A stretch of 64,000 nt of DNA from Bradyrhizobium sp. (lineage in GTDB: Bacteria > Pseudomonadota > Alphaproteobacteria > Rhizobiales > Xanthobacteraceae). The stretch lies in the NCBI RefSeq assembly GCF_016219575.1, contig NZ_JACRMG010000001.1, positions 1 through 64,000 on the forward strand, read 5' to 3'. This document shows, one piece after another, positions 53,064 through 62,749 of the stretch; the stretch's first letter is position 1; every line of letters starts with the position of its first letter. The position numbers and the translations under genes are program-made. The notes under the pieces were generated by a model, which saw only the letters and a list, made by a program, of their open reading frames with translations, was not told where the DNA came from and made no database searches.

Positions 53064-54041
53064 TCAGGTCTGATCGCGATGAATTCCCATGATCTTTGTC
53101 AGGCTTGAAAACGCCGTGAGTTCACGATCGATCTGGTCGCGAGCTGCGTCGGGGCCGAGAAGAAGTGGCTCGGCGCCGAGCACCGCGAGTCGCTCAAGCA
53201 TCGCCGGCTCGGCCATGACGGCGGCGCAAAGCCCGGCAATCTGATCGAGTACCGGCCGCGGCATGCCTGCCGGCCCCGCGAGCCCGAACCAGGTGTCGCT
53301 CCGTATGTCTACTAACCCGGCCTCATCGAACGTCGGAACGTCGGGGAGAATTGGTGTACGCCGTTCTGATGCTACGCCAATTACACGCACGGCCCCTGAC
53401 TGGATGAATGGCAATGCGGAGTTCAATGACGAAAACACCATCGGGAGCTCACCGGCGATCACCGACTGTATGGAGTCTGTCGAGCTACGAAAGGGTACCA
53501 TGCGCATCTTCACGTTGGCGGAACGTTCGATCATTCCGGCCATCAGGTGTACGGTCGTGCCGCGCCCCGACGTAGCGTATGCGAACTCGTCCCGTGGCTT
53601 GCTCCTTACCGTCGTGAGGAACTCCTGCAGTGTCCGCGCAGCAAAACTTGGAGCCACGACGAGCACGTTCGGTGACGTCGCAAAGATGGTGATCGGCTGA
53701 AGGTCTCGCCTCACGTCAAGGACGATATCCGGAAGGACGGAAGGCGCGATCGTGATGGTGCCCGGCATCCCAAGAAGCGTATGTCCGTCCGGGACGGCGC
53801 GTGCGACCGTGCCGGCGGCGATCAGGCCAGTCGCGCCCACACGATTCTCAATTACGATTGGTTTTTCGATGCGCTGGCGGAGTCCCTCCGCCAGAAGACG
53901 CGTGGCGACGTCCGTCACCCCTCCGGCGCCGAAGCCGACAAGAATTTGAACATTCCTTGTCGGCCACACCTCCGCTGCCGCAACTTTATGCGCGGCCAAT
54001 AGCGCGACACTCGCTCCAAGCAACGTGCGTCTGTCGATCAT
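53064..54041 (-). CDS. Bug-type (tripartite tricarboxylate) solute-binding protein
   Basis: A 325-residue TctC/Bug family periplasmic protein. ATG 54041 gives MIDRRTLLGASVALLAAHKV, a signal peptide with paired Arg; an upstream ATG at 54077 would add 12 residues. Family landmarks are WPTRNVQILVGFGAGGVTDV, ENRVGATGLIAAG and DVPTFDEAG. No TctA/TctB membrane genes are adjacent, so it is an orphan binding protein. It follows hyuB by about 45 bases on the same strand and probably delivers the hydantoinase substrate or acts as a sensor. Confidence 0.92.
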   Translation of the reverse strand: MIDRRTLLGASVALLAAHKVAAAEVWPTRNVQILVGFGAGGVTDVATRLLAEGLRQRIEKPIVIENRVGATGLIAAGTVARAVPDGHTLLGMPGTITIAPSVLPDIVLDVRRDLQPITIFATSPNVLVVAPSFAARTLQEFLTTVRSKPRDEFAYATSGRGTTVHLMAGMIERSANVKMRMVPFRSSTDSIQSVIAGELPMVFSSLNSALPFIQSGAVRVIGVASERRTPILPDVPTFDEAGLVDIRSDTWFGLAGPAGMPRPVLDQIAGLCAAVMAEPAMLERLAVLGAEPLLLGPDAARDQIDRELTAFSSLTKIMGIHRDQT

Positions 54042-54085
54042 GGATGCCCCCCCCAAGTGTTCCTCCCGTTGCTTCATATGTTCGA

Positions 54086-55855
54086 TTATTTTCGGCAGAT
54101 GATTGCGCGCCTGGCCTGCGTAGCCGCTTCGTGGAGGGTGCCGTCCGGCTTGAACACGACCCCGTAGTCCTCGGTGGCACGTTCGCGACCGACATAACCC
54201 GCCTCGACGTCGCGCAGGACGCGTTCGATCTCGCGTTCATGCGGAGGGCCGTATCCGCCTCCACCTCCGGACACTACACGCAAGCGATCGCCGGCCTCCA
54301 ACGCATAGATTCCCTTCCACGTGCGGACTGTCGTACCGCTCGCTCGCATGATTTCGACGAAACAGGTGGCACCGGCCCCGCCGCCCGCCATTCCCCAGGG
54401 GGGGCACTGGCCGCGTTCGAACTTCAGACTTACCTTGCAGGGAAAGAGAATGCGGTACTCCTTTTCCACGCCCAGGCCGCCGCGGCGGCGGCCCGGGCCG
54501 CCGCTGTCTGGTCGAAGTGCCTTTTTGATCAGCCGGAATGGATAGAGCGCTTCCTGCATTTCGACGGGGATGTCGGGTACGTCGCCATGCGCGTTGGATC
54601 GTAGCGGAAATGCGCCGTCGTCTTGAGCGGTCGCCCCCCAGCCTCCAGTCACCGTATCGAGATTTGTGAAGAGTTCCCCGGTCTCCGGCAGCCGTCCGAA
54701 GATGGTGTGGACACCGTACGTACCATGATGAGCTGCAACAGCATGAGCGGGCAGAGCGTCGCCGATTGCTCTGAGGATAGTATCGACGACGGTCGGAATC
54801 GTGTTTCCGGATCCTCCGATCGGTGCGTCGGGGCGAGCGGTGAGGAACGTTCCATCCGGCGCCTCGACGTCGAGCAGATCAAAGTCACCTTGGTTGACTG
54901 GCTCCTGCGGTGTCAGGATGTATTTTGCTGCGATCCTGGCGGCCGCGATTGCTCCACCGTTGCGGCCTGCGTTGGACGGACCTGTCATCTGCGGACCGAG
55001 CCCCTCGAGATCCACGATCAAACGTCCGGCAGTCGAACGTACTGCGACCCGGATTGGAATGGCCCCGCCGCCGTCTCCGTCGAGAAAGCTTTCCGCTGAA
55101 TATTCGCCTTCGGGAATATCGGCGATAACCGCCGACGCGGCCGCACGCGCCTGACGCCGCATGCTTTCGAAGGTAGCACGCAACAGAGCGACACTCCGTC
55201 TATGCGCGATCTGGAGGACCATGTCCCGACCAAGGAGGCATCCCGCGAGCTGCGCTTCGAGATCACCCAGAAGCAGCTTCGGAAAGCGACTGTTGGTGGC
55301 GCATAGGCGGAAGATGTCTTCGACCCGACGTCCGCCAGACAGTAATCTGACGCACGGCAACTGAAGACCTTCCTGCCAGACGTCCGTGGTGTCGGTACCC
55401 GTGCTCGAACCGGGCGCGGAGCCGCCAACGTCTATCCAGTGCACCAGCACCGCGAAGAATCCCAGGAGCGGCCCGTTGTCTGAGCCGCCTTCACGGACCG
55501 GCGTTAACAACGCGACATTATTGAGGTGCTGGCCGAGCGTGGCTGCCGAGTTGGTAACGATGGCATCGCCGTGCATCAGGTTGTCCGCACCGTGTACCGA
55601 AATCGCTTCTCGGACTCCGGTCCCGAGCGCATTCGCGACGAAGATCGGCAGGCTGCCGCGTGACTGGGCTATCAGGGCACCTTCCGGATCCACGAGTCCT
55701 ACGGAGTAATCCTTGTATTCCTGCACCAGCGGGCTGAACGCGCTCCGCTCGATGTTGCGTTCGATCTGATTTGGTATGGAGAGGATCTCATGCCGAAGAA
55801 TCTCGATGTCGATGGGGTCGATTTCGGCCTCGAGGAGCGCAAATGCTTCGTTCAT
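54086..55855 (-). CDS. Hydantoinase/oxoprolinase B-family subunit
   Basis: A 589-residue HyuB-type protein from ATG 55855, overlapping the hyuA stop by one base (TAATG). It has the family-typical IDPIDIEILRHEILSIPNQI, DGDAIVTN-like GDAIVTNSAATLGQHLNNVA, GPSNAGRNGGAIAAA and RPDSGGPGRRRGGLG segments. With HyuA it forms an enzyme of the N-methylhydantoinase, 5-oxoprolinase or acetone-carboxylase-like superfamily. The exact substrate is not evident. Confidence 0.92.
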   Translation of the reverse strand: MNEAFALLEAEIDPIDIEILRHEILSIPNQIERNIERSAFSPLVQEYKDYSVGLVDPEGALIAQSRGSLPIFVANALGTGVREAISVHGADNLMHGDAIVTNSAATLGQHLNNVALLTPVREGGSDNGPLLGFFAVLVHWIDVGGSAPGSSTGTDTTDVWQEGLQLPCVRLLSGGRRVEDIFRLCATNSRFPKLLLGDLEAQLAGCLLGRDMVLQIAHRRSVALLRATFESMRRQARAAASAVIADIPEGEYSAESFLDGDGGGAIPIRVAVRSTAGRLIVDLEGLGPQMTGPSNAGRNGGAIAAARIAAKYILTPQEPVNQGDFDLLDVEAPDGTFLTARPDAPIGGSGNTIPTVVDTILRAIGDALPAHAVAAHHGTYGVHTIFGRLPETGELFTNLDTVTGGWGATAQDDGAFPLRSNAHGDVPDIPVEMQEALYPFRLIKKALRPDSGGPGRRRGGLGVEKEYRILFPCKVSLKFERGQCPPWGMAGGGAGATCFVEIMRASGTTVRTWKGIYALEAGDRLRVVSGGGGGYGPPHEREIERVLRDVEAGYVGRERATEDYGVVFKPDGTLHEAATQARRAIICRK

Positions 55856-57927
55856 TATTCGGCTCTCTCGCTCGAAACAGCGATGCTCATCTCTCCGAGC
55901 CGCCCGACCGTCGCGACATCCCCGGGCCCGATGAGCGTGGTCGACCCGTACTCCTCGACGATCGCAGGTCCGGTAATGACGAATCCGGCAGGAAGCATCT
56001 CGCGTTTCCAGACTGCTGCCTCGACCCAACCTCCGGGCCGAAGATGGAGCGGCCGGTGATTGATGGGCGCAGGCGAACGGGAGGTGTCGGGGGATGGCGC
56101 CAACGCCAACAGGTCGGGACGCTCACCCACGCTTTCGGCCGCGACACGGAGACCCACGACCTCAGGCGTGAAGTCTTCTCCTAGCGTTCGTCCGAACCTC
56201 TTCGCGTAGGCTGTTTCGAATGCACGGACCAAAACGTCTGCGTCTGGATCGCCTCCGAACTTAACGGGAATGGCATGACGCTGGCCTCTGTAGCGCATGT
56301 CGGCCTGCCATTGGAGCGATGGCGACTTGTTTAGGAATTCGCGTTCCGCCGCCGTCACAACCTCGATCCGAAGCTTGTCTCTGACGGAAGAAAGTGTCTC
56401 GATGCCGTGCTCGGATAGATCGGCAAGCAGGCTCTGGGCTACGTCGGTTCGGGCATTCGCCATCAACATTCCCAGCGCAGAAAAGTTTCCGGGTTCCGGT
56501 GGAACGACTACTCGACGAATGCCGAGTGATCTGGCGAGCTCTGCGCCAAAGATGGGGCCACCACCGCCGAAGACGAGGAGAGTAAACTCTCGGACGTCGT
56601 GGCCGCGTGCGACCGTGATCTCCTTCACGGCACTGGCCATCAGCGTGTTGGCCAGATCGAGGATCCCGTGGGCCACGCGCGTCGTTGCGGCATCATCCGA
56701 TCCGTAACCGAGCGGAGCGGCTATTCGATCCCTTATTGCGGCATTTGCCGCTTGGGTATTCAGCGAGAGCCGTCCGCCCAGGAAGCTGCCGCCGCCAATG
56801 CGTCCGAGTCGCAGGTTTGCGTCGGTGACCGTTGGTTCGGTCCCGTCTCTTCCGAAGCAGGCGGGCCCCGGTTCAGATCCCGCGCTGCGAGGGCCGACCC
56901 GTAGACGCATCTGCGGATCGATCCATGCGATGGATCCGCCGCCGGCCCCGACCTCGACGATGTCCAGCACCGGGCTCCTGATCGGAAAGCCGCGGACGTA
57001 ACCGCCGACCCAATAAGTCGGTTGAACAGCGAATGATCCCGATTCTACCAACGCGCATTTCGCAGTGGTACCTCCCATGTCGAATGCGATCACTTTGTCC
57101 AATCCAAGCGCGCGCGAGTACTCCGCGGCGGCTATCACGCCGCCGATCGGACCCGATTCGACCAGGGCAACCGGGCGGTCGACGGCAGCCTCGAATGGCA
57201 TGAGGCCGCCGTTCGATCCCATCATTGCCAACGTTCCCGCGAACCCCTTTTCTCTGAAACGTTTCGTGAATCCGGCCGTATAGGCGGCGATCGCCGGACC
57301 TACGTATGCATTAGCTGCGGCTGTCGCGCTTCGTTCGTATTCGAACCACTCCCGAGTCAGAGCTGTTCCGGATGTGATGAAGACATCTGGGAGGCACTTC
57401 CGCAGGATTTCTACGGTCCTATCCTCGTGCGCGGGATTCGTGTAGGCATTGAGGAACGAGACGGCGGTAGCCGTGACGCCGGCCGCCTTCAACGTAGAGG
57501 CGAGAGAAATGACCTCAGCCTCGTCCAACGCTTCCACGACCGATCCGTCCGCACCCAGCCGTTCCGTGACTTCGAAACGCAGCGCCCTCGGCACGAGCGG
57601 CGGGTCACGGCGCTCGGCGATGTCGAAAGGAACAGGGCGATTGCCGCGGGCGATCTCGATGACGTCGCGGAAGCCGCGCGTGCATACGAGCGCCGCACGA
57701 GCGCCCTTGCGCTGGAGGAAAGCGTTGATGACATGGGTCGTACCGTGTTTCAGCGCCGCCGTGGACTTGAGATCGCCTCTCGCCTCTTCGATTCCCGCGA
57801 CGACGCCGTCCACGAGATCCCCATAGGTGGTAAGCGATTTGGCGAACGTTAGGAGCCGTTTGGATGAGTCGTAGACGGCGACATCAGTGAACGTTCCCCC
57901 GGTATCGGCGGCGATGAAATGCGGCAA
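55855..57927 (-). CDS. Hydantoinase/oxoprolinase A-family subunit
   Basis: A 690-residue HyuA-type protein. The probable start is TTG 57927, six bases after GGGAG, giving LPHFIAADTGGTFTDV; the open frame extends to 58137 over the LysR 3' end. The actin-like ATPase motifs ADTGGTFTDVAVYD and AFDMGGTTAKCALV are present. Such subunits use ATP to activate a cyclic amide or ketone for the HyuB subunit. It is coupled to hyuB, and a LysR gene lies upstream on the same strand. Confidence 0.9.
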   Translation of the reverse strand: MPHFIAADTGGTFTDVAVYDSSKRLLTFAKSLTTYGDLVDGVVAGIEEARGDLKSTAALKHGTTHVINAFLQRKGARAALVCTRGFRDVIEIARGNRPVPFDIAERRDPPLVPRALRFEVTERLGADGSVVEALDEAEVISLASTLKAAGVTATAVSFLNAYTNPAHEDRTVEILRKCLPDVFITSGTALTREWFEYERSATAAANAYVGPAIAAYTAGFTKRFREKGFAGTLAMMGSNGGLMPFEAAVDRPVALVESGPIGGVIAAAEYSRALGLDKVIAFDMGGTTAKCALVESGSFAVQPTYWVGGYVRGFPIRSPVLDIVEVGAGGGSIAWIDPQMRLRVGPRSAGSEPGPACFGRDGTEPTVTDANLRLGRIGGGSFLGGRLSLNTQAANAAIRDRIAAPLGYGSDDAATTRVAHGILDLANTLMASAVKEITVARGHDVREFTLLVFGGGGPIFGAELARSLGIRRVVVPPEPGNFSALGMLMANARTDVAQSLLADLSEHGIETLSSVRDKLRIEVVTAAEREFLNKSPSLQWQADMRYRGQRHAIPVKFGGDPDADVLVRAFETAYAKRFGRTLGEDFTPEVVGLRVAAESVGERPDLLALAPSPDTSRSPAPINHRPLHLRPGGWVEAAVWKREMLPAGFVITGPAIVEEYGSTTLIGPGDVATVGRLGEMSIAVSSERAE

Positions 57928-58034
57928 GAGTGCTCCCAAGTGTCGGCTTATTGCTCGACAGCATGGGATGATATCGAAACCCTGTGTAGTCAGCAGGAAC
58001 GGTTGAGCTCCGTGCAGAATCTGCACGAGTGCTG

Positions 58035-58949
58035 CTACGAATTCGGTCGGTGATGATACGCAAGTAGGCCTTCTGCGACATGATCCGCCAGCAGCCGAAT
58101 GCGTAACGGCAAATCCCTGTGCGCCGTCAAAACCCACATCGCGGGCGGATCGCCGTCCGGATAAACCGACCGCAACTCAGGAAAGAGCTCGACCAGGCGC
58201 CCATCGGCGATTGGTTCCCGAACGAGGGATTCCGACAGCCTGGCGATGCCGGCCCCGGCAAGTGCGAGTCCCAGCAGCATTGTCCAACTATCCGAAGCCA
58301 AACGAGACCGCAGACGGACCTCGCGAAGCCTGTTATCCGGATACTCAAAATGCCACTCGGCGGGCTCGCTGATCGTATGCGTCAGGCATGCGTGCTGCGT
58401 TAGGTCAGTTAAGGTTTTGGGTGATCCGTTGCCAACGAGATACGCCGGCGATGCAACGAGCCGCCGCCTGTACTCCCAGATCCTGCGCCCGAAGAGATCG
58501 GCGTTCGGCCTCCGACCTGCGTGAATTGCCAGGTCGCAGGCTCCATCAAGTAGTTGGGCCGGCTCCTGCGCAATCGAAATCACGATGCGCACGTCCGGTT
58601 GAAGTTTGATGAAATCTGACAGGATGGATGGCAGGTACGTCACTGCGGCATAATCATTCGTAGCAACTCTGACGATTCCAGAAGCCTTCCCTTGCATTGC
58701 GGCGATGTCGTCGCGTATCCGGGACCAATCTGAAAGAGCAACTTTCGCCCAGTCCAGAAGTGCGGAGCCAGCCGGAGTCGGAGCGACCGATCGCGTCGTT
58801 CGCACCAAAAGCTGTGCTCCAAGATCGGCTTCGAGTGCGGCGATCCTGCGGCTGGCAAGGGAAGGAGAAACATCCAAACTGCGCGCCGCTGCGGCGATGC
58901 TTCCGTTTTCGATAACGGCCGCAAACAGCCGGATAAGATCAATTTCCAT
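58035..58949 (-). CDS. LysR family transcriptional regulator
   Basis: A 304-residue LTTR from ATG 58949 with GGGAGG about 10 bases upstream; the open frame runs on to 59045. The helix-turn-helix is GSIAAAARSLDVSPSLASRR. The effector domain has the DLAIHAGRRPNADLFGRRI segment typical of CrgA/DmlR-like LTTRs. It lies 107 bases before the hydantoinase gene on the same strand, so it is probably a regulator of that operon. No divergent partner is present. Confidence 0.91.
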   Translation of the reverse strand: MEIDLIRLFAAVIENGSIAAAARSLDVSPSLASRRIAALEADLGAQLLVRTTRSVAPTPAGSALLDWAKVALSDWSRIRDDIAAMQGKASGIVRVATNDYAAVTYLPSILSDFIKLQPDVRIVISIAQEPAQLLDGACDLAIHAGRRPNADLFGRRIWEYRRRLVASPAYLVGNGSPKTLTDLTQHACLTHTISEPAEWHFEYPDNRLREVRLRSRLASDSWTMLLGLALAGAGIARLSESLVREPIADGRLVELFPELRSVYPDGDPPAMWVLTAHRDLPLRIRLLADHVAEGLLAYHHRPNS

Positions 58950-59041
58950 GTGCGGTTCAGCCTCCCACCTTGCGTCGCCGCATCCGCAGCCAAAACGCCT
59001 ATGACATGAAGATACCAAAGCCTTTCTGCTGCCGCGTTGCA

Positions 59042-59641
59042 TCACTTTTCGGCCGATTTGATTTCCGGGGATGGTCCGGCAATATCCGCTACCACGGCAG
59101 CCATCAGCGATTCCGCCAGCGGGGCATCTGCAATCACCCGAGACAATATGACAGCGCCAACCATCTCTGAGAGGATGGCAGCGGGATGTCTGCTGCCGCT
59201 AGCCCCAGGGGACGCGGACGATAGTTTCGCAATCTGGTCGAGATAGTATTGGATCGCCGTGATGAAGACAGCACGGAGAGCGGGATCGTCGCGCCGCGCG
59301 GCGTCGGCGGCCAACGCCGGCAGAATGCATCCGGACCCTGGATCGTCACGGTGAGCCGATGACACATAGCGTTCGATGAGTGTGCGAAGCGGATCTTTTG
59401 GCTGCTGTGCCAGTCCGTCCTTCAGCAACGCTTTCGTGTCCGCGATCGCACGTTCGCTGGCCTTGACCGCCAGATCATCCTTTGAAGCGAAGTTGCGATA
59501 GAAGCCGCCATGAGTCAGCCCGGCTGCTTTCATGATATCGGCAACGCCGATCCCGTCGAAACCATGCTTGCGCAGCAGGCGCGCCGCAGTCTCGATGATC
59601 TGCTCGCGGTTCTCCTGCGCCCTTTCTCGCGACACCCTCAT
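59042..59641 (-). CDS. TetR family transcriptional regulator
   Basis: A 199-residue TetR protein starting MRVSRERAQENREQIIETAA at ATG 59641; an ATG at 59737 is possible but less family-like. The helix-turn-helix is FDGIGVADIMKAAGLTHGGF, and HRDDPGSGCILPALAADAAR resembles the TetR protein at 48401. It is divergent from the SDR/hydrolase/reductase operon, with two matching palindromes in between. Confidence 0.92.
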   Translation of the reverse strand: MRVSRERAQENREQIIETAARLLRKHGFDGIGVADIMKAAGLTHGGFYRNFASKDDLAVKASERAIADTKALLKDGLAQQPKDPLRTLIERYVSSAHRDDPGSGCILPALAADAARRDDPALRAVFITAIQYYLDQIAKLSSASPGASGSRHPAAILSEMVGAVILSRVIADAPLAESLMAAVVADIAGPSPEIKSAEK

Positions 59642-59742
59642 GGTCTGCTCACTCCGCTGGTAGCAGGACCGGACCTGCGTCTGATGGTCCCAACCGCGGC
59701 CGAGCGTTCTCAGATTCGCAAAAACTCCGCTTGACATTATTC

Positions 59743-59782
59743 ATGACGACCATCATCTATCAGTTAAAATGACGGTCGTCAT
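59743..59782. promoter_or_regulatory. Tandem candidate TetR operators
   Basis: ATGACGACCATCAT (59743-59756) and ATGACGGTCGTCAT (59769-59782, whose reverse complement is ATGACGACCGTCAT) are two near-palindromic 14-mers whose starts are 26 bases apart. They differ at one position when aligned in opposite orientation. Both lie between the TetR start and the SDR start (59852). Two sites on one DNA face region suggest cooperative binding of two dimers. Confidence 0.62.
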
Positions 59783-59851
59783 CAAAAAAATGAGGCGAAT
59801 GACCGCCGTTCCCGGGAAAACCAACCATTTCGTGAAATGAGAGGTAATATA

Positions 59852-60679
59852 ATGCCGATTTTGAAGGCGCAGGCGCGCCGGAAGACCGCGTTCCTCACCG
59901 GCGCGTCCAGCGGCATTGGCAAGGCTGCCGCTGCCGCGCTGACGAATGCCGGCTACCGGGTGATTGGAACCAGTCGGCACGCCGGCCCGGACGCGGTGCG
60001 TGACGGCATCCGGATGATTGTGTGCGATGTGACGTCAGATGAATCCGTTGCAGTCGCCGTAGCTCGGGCGCATGCCGAACTCGGGCAGATCGATCTGTTG
60101 GTGAATAATGCCGGGGTCGGAGTAACCGGCGCGGCGGAAGAAAGTTCGATCGCGCAAGTCCGTTCGTTGTTCGAGACTAATTTTCACGGCGTCGTGCGGG
60201 TGACCAATGCTGTGCTGCCGATCATGCGAGGGCAGGGTAGCGGGCGCATTCTCAACGTCGGTTCAGGGCTCGGGCTCATTCCGGCTCCCTACAGCGCGTA
60301 CTATTCGGCAAGTAAACACGCGATCGAGGGGTATTCGGAATCGCTCGATCATGAGGTGCGTGAATTCGGCGTACGCGTCGTTGTCATCGAGCCGGCTGCC
60401 ACGCGCACTTCGTTTGAAACGAGCACTGTCCCGTCTGATACGCCACTCGCGGCCTACGACGCGAGCCGCGCGAAATATCTCGTGGCGTATGAACGCGCGA
60501 TGGCCGTGGCGGACACCGCTGAAAGCGTAGCTGAAACCATCGTACGTGCAGCGCGCGATAAAACTCCGCGCCTGCGCTACCCGTCCGGCAAGGCCGCGCG
60601 GCAAGTCGCATTCGCCCGGCGCTTTGTTCCTCGGGCCCTGTTCGACAAGATTCTGCGGTCGCAATTCGGGCTGGCGTAA
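59852..60679 (+). CDS. Classical SDR oxidoreductase
   Basis: A 275-residue SDR from ATG 59852 behind GAGAGG; ATG 59837 would add five residues. The cofactor motif is TGASSGIG (residues 16-23), NNAG is present, and the active site YSASK is intact, with INVGSGLGLI-type Ser context, so it should be catalytically competent, unlike the three atypical SDRs elsewhere in the window. The FETSTVPSD tail resembles carbonyl reductases. It is the first gene of the TetR-controlled operon. Confidence 0.92.
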   Translation: MPILKAQARRKTAFLTGASSGIGKAAAAALTNAGYRVIGTSRHAGPDAVRDGIRMIVCDVTSDESVAVAVARAHAELGQIDLLVNNAGVGVTGAAEESSIAQVRSLFETNFHGVVRVTNAVLPIMRGQGSGRILNVGSGLGLIPAPYSAYYSASKHAIEGYSESLDHEVREFGVRVVVIEPAATRTSFETSTVPSDTPLAAYDASRAKYLVAYERAMAVADTAESVAETIVRAARDKTPRLRYPSGKAARQVAFARRFVPRALFDKILRSQFGLA

Positions 60680-60779
60680 TCAGCACATGTACTGGCGCGC
60701 AAAAAGGGAGCTGTGCCATCCGGCCGAATATCCCTTCCATCTTGGAATTTTCGGTCCGAGCCGGACAATGGAGAAAGCC

Positions 60780-61643
60780 ATGGCTAGTTCTGTTACTCAC
60801 ATCGGACGGGGAGCGCGCTACATAGATGCACCCACGCTCTCGATAAATGTCGGGGGGACACCTTTCGTCTACCGCGACATCGGCCCCCGGAGCGGCGTGC
60901 CGCTCATTCTTCTCAATCATTGGGGCGCGGTTCTGGACAATTTCGATCCGCGGATTGTCGACGGCCTCGCCAGCAAACATCGCGTGATCGCGACAAACTA
61001 CCGGGGGATCGGTGCGTCGGGCGGAACAGCGCCTGTGACCATCGATGAAATGGCGCGGGATGCGATTGCCCTGATCCGCGCGCTGGGCTTCAACAAAGTC
61101 GATCTGCTCGGCTTTTCCCTCGGCGGTTTTGTGGCGCAGGATATCACGCTGAAGGCACCGGGCCTTGTGCGAAAGCTCATTTTGACCGGCACGGGGCCCG
61201 CGGGCGGCGAAGGCATCGATAAGGTGTGGCCGGTATCCTGGCCTTTGATGATCAAAGGTTTTCTGACGCTGCGGGATCCGAAATTCTATCTGTTCTTCAC
61301 GTCCACGGCCAATGGCCGCCAGGCGGCGGAAGCCTTCCTGAAACGCCTAAAAGAGCGCAAGGCAGGCCGGGACAAAGGACCTACGCCCGGCGCCTTCTTG
61401 CGGCAGCTCAAGGCGATCACTGCTTGGGGCCGGCAGGCGCCTCAGGATCTCGGAAGCATTCGGGTCCCGGTACTGATCGCGAATGGCGACAACGATATCA
61501 TGGTGCCGACCGCAAACAGCATCGATATGGCGTGCCGTATCCCGGGCGCAGAACTGGTTATCTACGAAGATGCCGGGCATGGCGGGATTTTCCAGAATCA
61601 CGCCGATTTTGTGCCGAAGGCCTTGTCCTTCCTCGGCGCATGA
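60780..61643 (+). CDS. Alpha/beta-fold hydrolase
   Basis: A 287-residue hydrolase from ATG 60780, six bases after GGAG; upstream in-frame codons run back into the SDR gene. The nucleophile elbow is GFSLGG (Ser113), the oxyanion region NHWGAVLDNF, the acid Asp in IANGDNDIMV, and the His in DAGHGGIF. It resembles haloperoxidase/esterase-type hydrolases. It is co-transcribed with the flanking reductases; it may cleave an ester, or a carbon-carbon bond after ring oxidation. Confidence 0.9.
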   Translation: MASSVTHIGRGARYIDAPTLSINVGGTPFVYRDIGPRSGVPLILLNHWGAVLDNFDPRIVDGLASKHRVIATNYRGIGASGGTAPVTIDEMARDAIALIRALGFNKVDLLGFSLGGFVAQDITLKAPGLVRKLILTGTGPAGGEGIDKVWPVSWPLMIKGFLTLRDPKFYLFFTSTANGRQAAEAFLKRLKERKAGRDKGPTPGAFLRQLKAITAWGRQAPQDLGSIRVPVLIANGDNDIMVPTANSIDMACRIPGAELVIYEDAGHGGIFQNHADFVPKALSFLGA

Positions 61644-61677
61644 CGCCGCGACAATATTTCAAGTTGGAGAAGACACC

Positions 61678-62682
61678 ATGAAGGCATTCGTTGTCGACAA
61701 ATACAAAAAGAACGGCGCTCTGCGCTTGGCCAAAGTACCGGAGCCGGAGGTGCGGGACGATGATGTCATGGTTCGAGTTCACGCAACCGGTGTGAACCTT
61801 CTGGACTCCAAGGTTCGGAACGGAGAGTTCAAACTCTTCCTGCCGTATCGTCCGCCTTTCGTCCTGGGCCACGACGTTGCCGGGATCGTCACCAGGGTTG
61901 GTCCCAAGGTCAGGCGGTTCAAGGCGGGCGACGAGGTCTATGCACGGCCACGCGATCACCGGGTCGGAACATTCGCGGAATTCATTGCCATGAATGAAGC
62001 CGACGTGGCGCTAAAGCCCAAAAACATCAGCATGGAAGAAGCCGCCTCCATCCCGCTGGTGGGGCTGACCGCCTGGCAGGCGCTGGTAGAGGTGGCCAAG
62101 GTGAAACCCGGGCAGAAGGTCTTCATCCAGGCCGGCTCCGGTGGTGTGGGGACTTTTGCCATCCAGCTTGCCAAGCATCTCGGCGCGACAGTTGCGACGA
62201 CGACGAGCACGAAAAATGTCGAGCTGGTCAAGGGACTCGGCGCGGATGTGGTCATCGACTACAAGACGCAGGATTTCGAGAAGGTTTTGTCGGGCTACGA
62301 TCTGGTCCTGCACAGCCAGGACGCCAAGACGCTTGAAAAATCCCTGCGCGTGCTCAAGCCGGGCGGCCTCCTCATTTCGATTTCGGGGCCGCCGGATCCC
62401 GAATTCGCCAAGGAACTGGGGTTGAACCTGTTCCTGAAGCTGGTGATACGCCTCCTGAGCCGTGGTGCGCGGAAGCAAGCCAAAAGCCTGGGTGTGCGCT
62501 TCTCATTCCTGTTCATGCGTGCGCAGGGACAGCAGTTGGGCGCGATCACTTCCCTGATTGAATCCGGCGTGATCCGTCCGGTCGTGGATAAGGTCTTCCT
62601 GTTTGAAAAAACCGCGGATGCTTTGGCTTACGTCGAGACAGGACGCGCAAAGGGCAAGGTCGTCGTCACGGTCGCAGACTAA
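61678..62682 (+). CDS. NADP-dependent MDR oxidoreductase (quinone/enone reductase type)
   Basis: A 334-residue zinc-free MDR protein beginning MKAFVVDKYKKNGALRLAKV at ATG 61678. It has VLGHDVAGIVTRVG in the catalytic domain and QAGSGGVGTFAIQLAKHLG as the nucleotide site. The subfamily contains enone, quinone and zinc-independent crotonyl reductases. It lies between hydrolase and SDR genes with short spacings. An enone reductase role would fit the Old Yellow Enzyme homologue downstream. Confidence 0.91.
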   Translation: MKAFVVDKYKKNGALRLAKVPEPEVRDDDVMVRVHATGVNLLDSKVRNGEFKLFLPYRPPFVLGHDVAGIVTRVGPKVRRFKAGDEVYARPRDHRVGTFAEFIAMNEADVALKPKNISMEEAASIPLVGLTAWQALVEVAKVKPGQKVFIQAGSGGVGTFAIQLAKHLGATVATTTSTKNVELVKGLGADVVIDYKTQDFEKVLSGYDLVLHSQDAKTLEKSLRVLKPGGLLISISGPPDPEFAKELGLNLFLKLVIRLLSRGARKQAKSLGVRFSFLFMRAQGQQLGAITSLIESGVIRPVVDKVFLFEKTADALAYVETGRAKGKVVVTVAD

Positions 62683-62749
62683 AATCCACCGCGGCACCGC
62701 CGGTATTTACGATGCCGCTTGATAGAATACCCTGAGAGAGAGCAAAATC

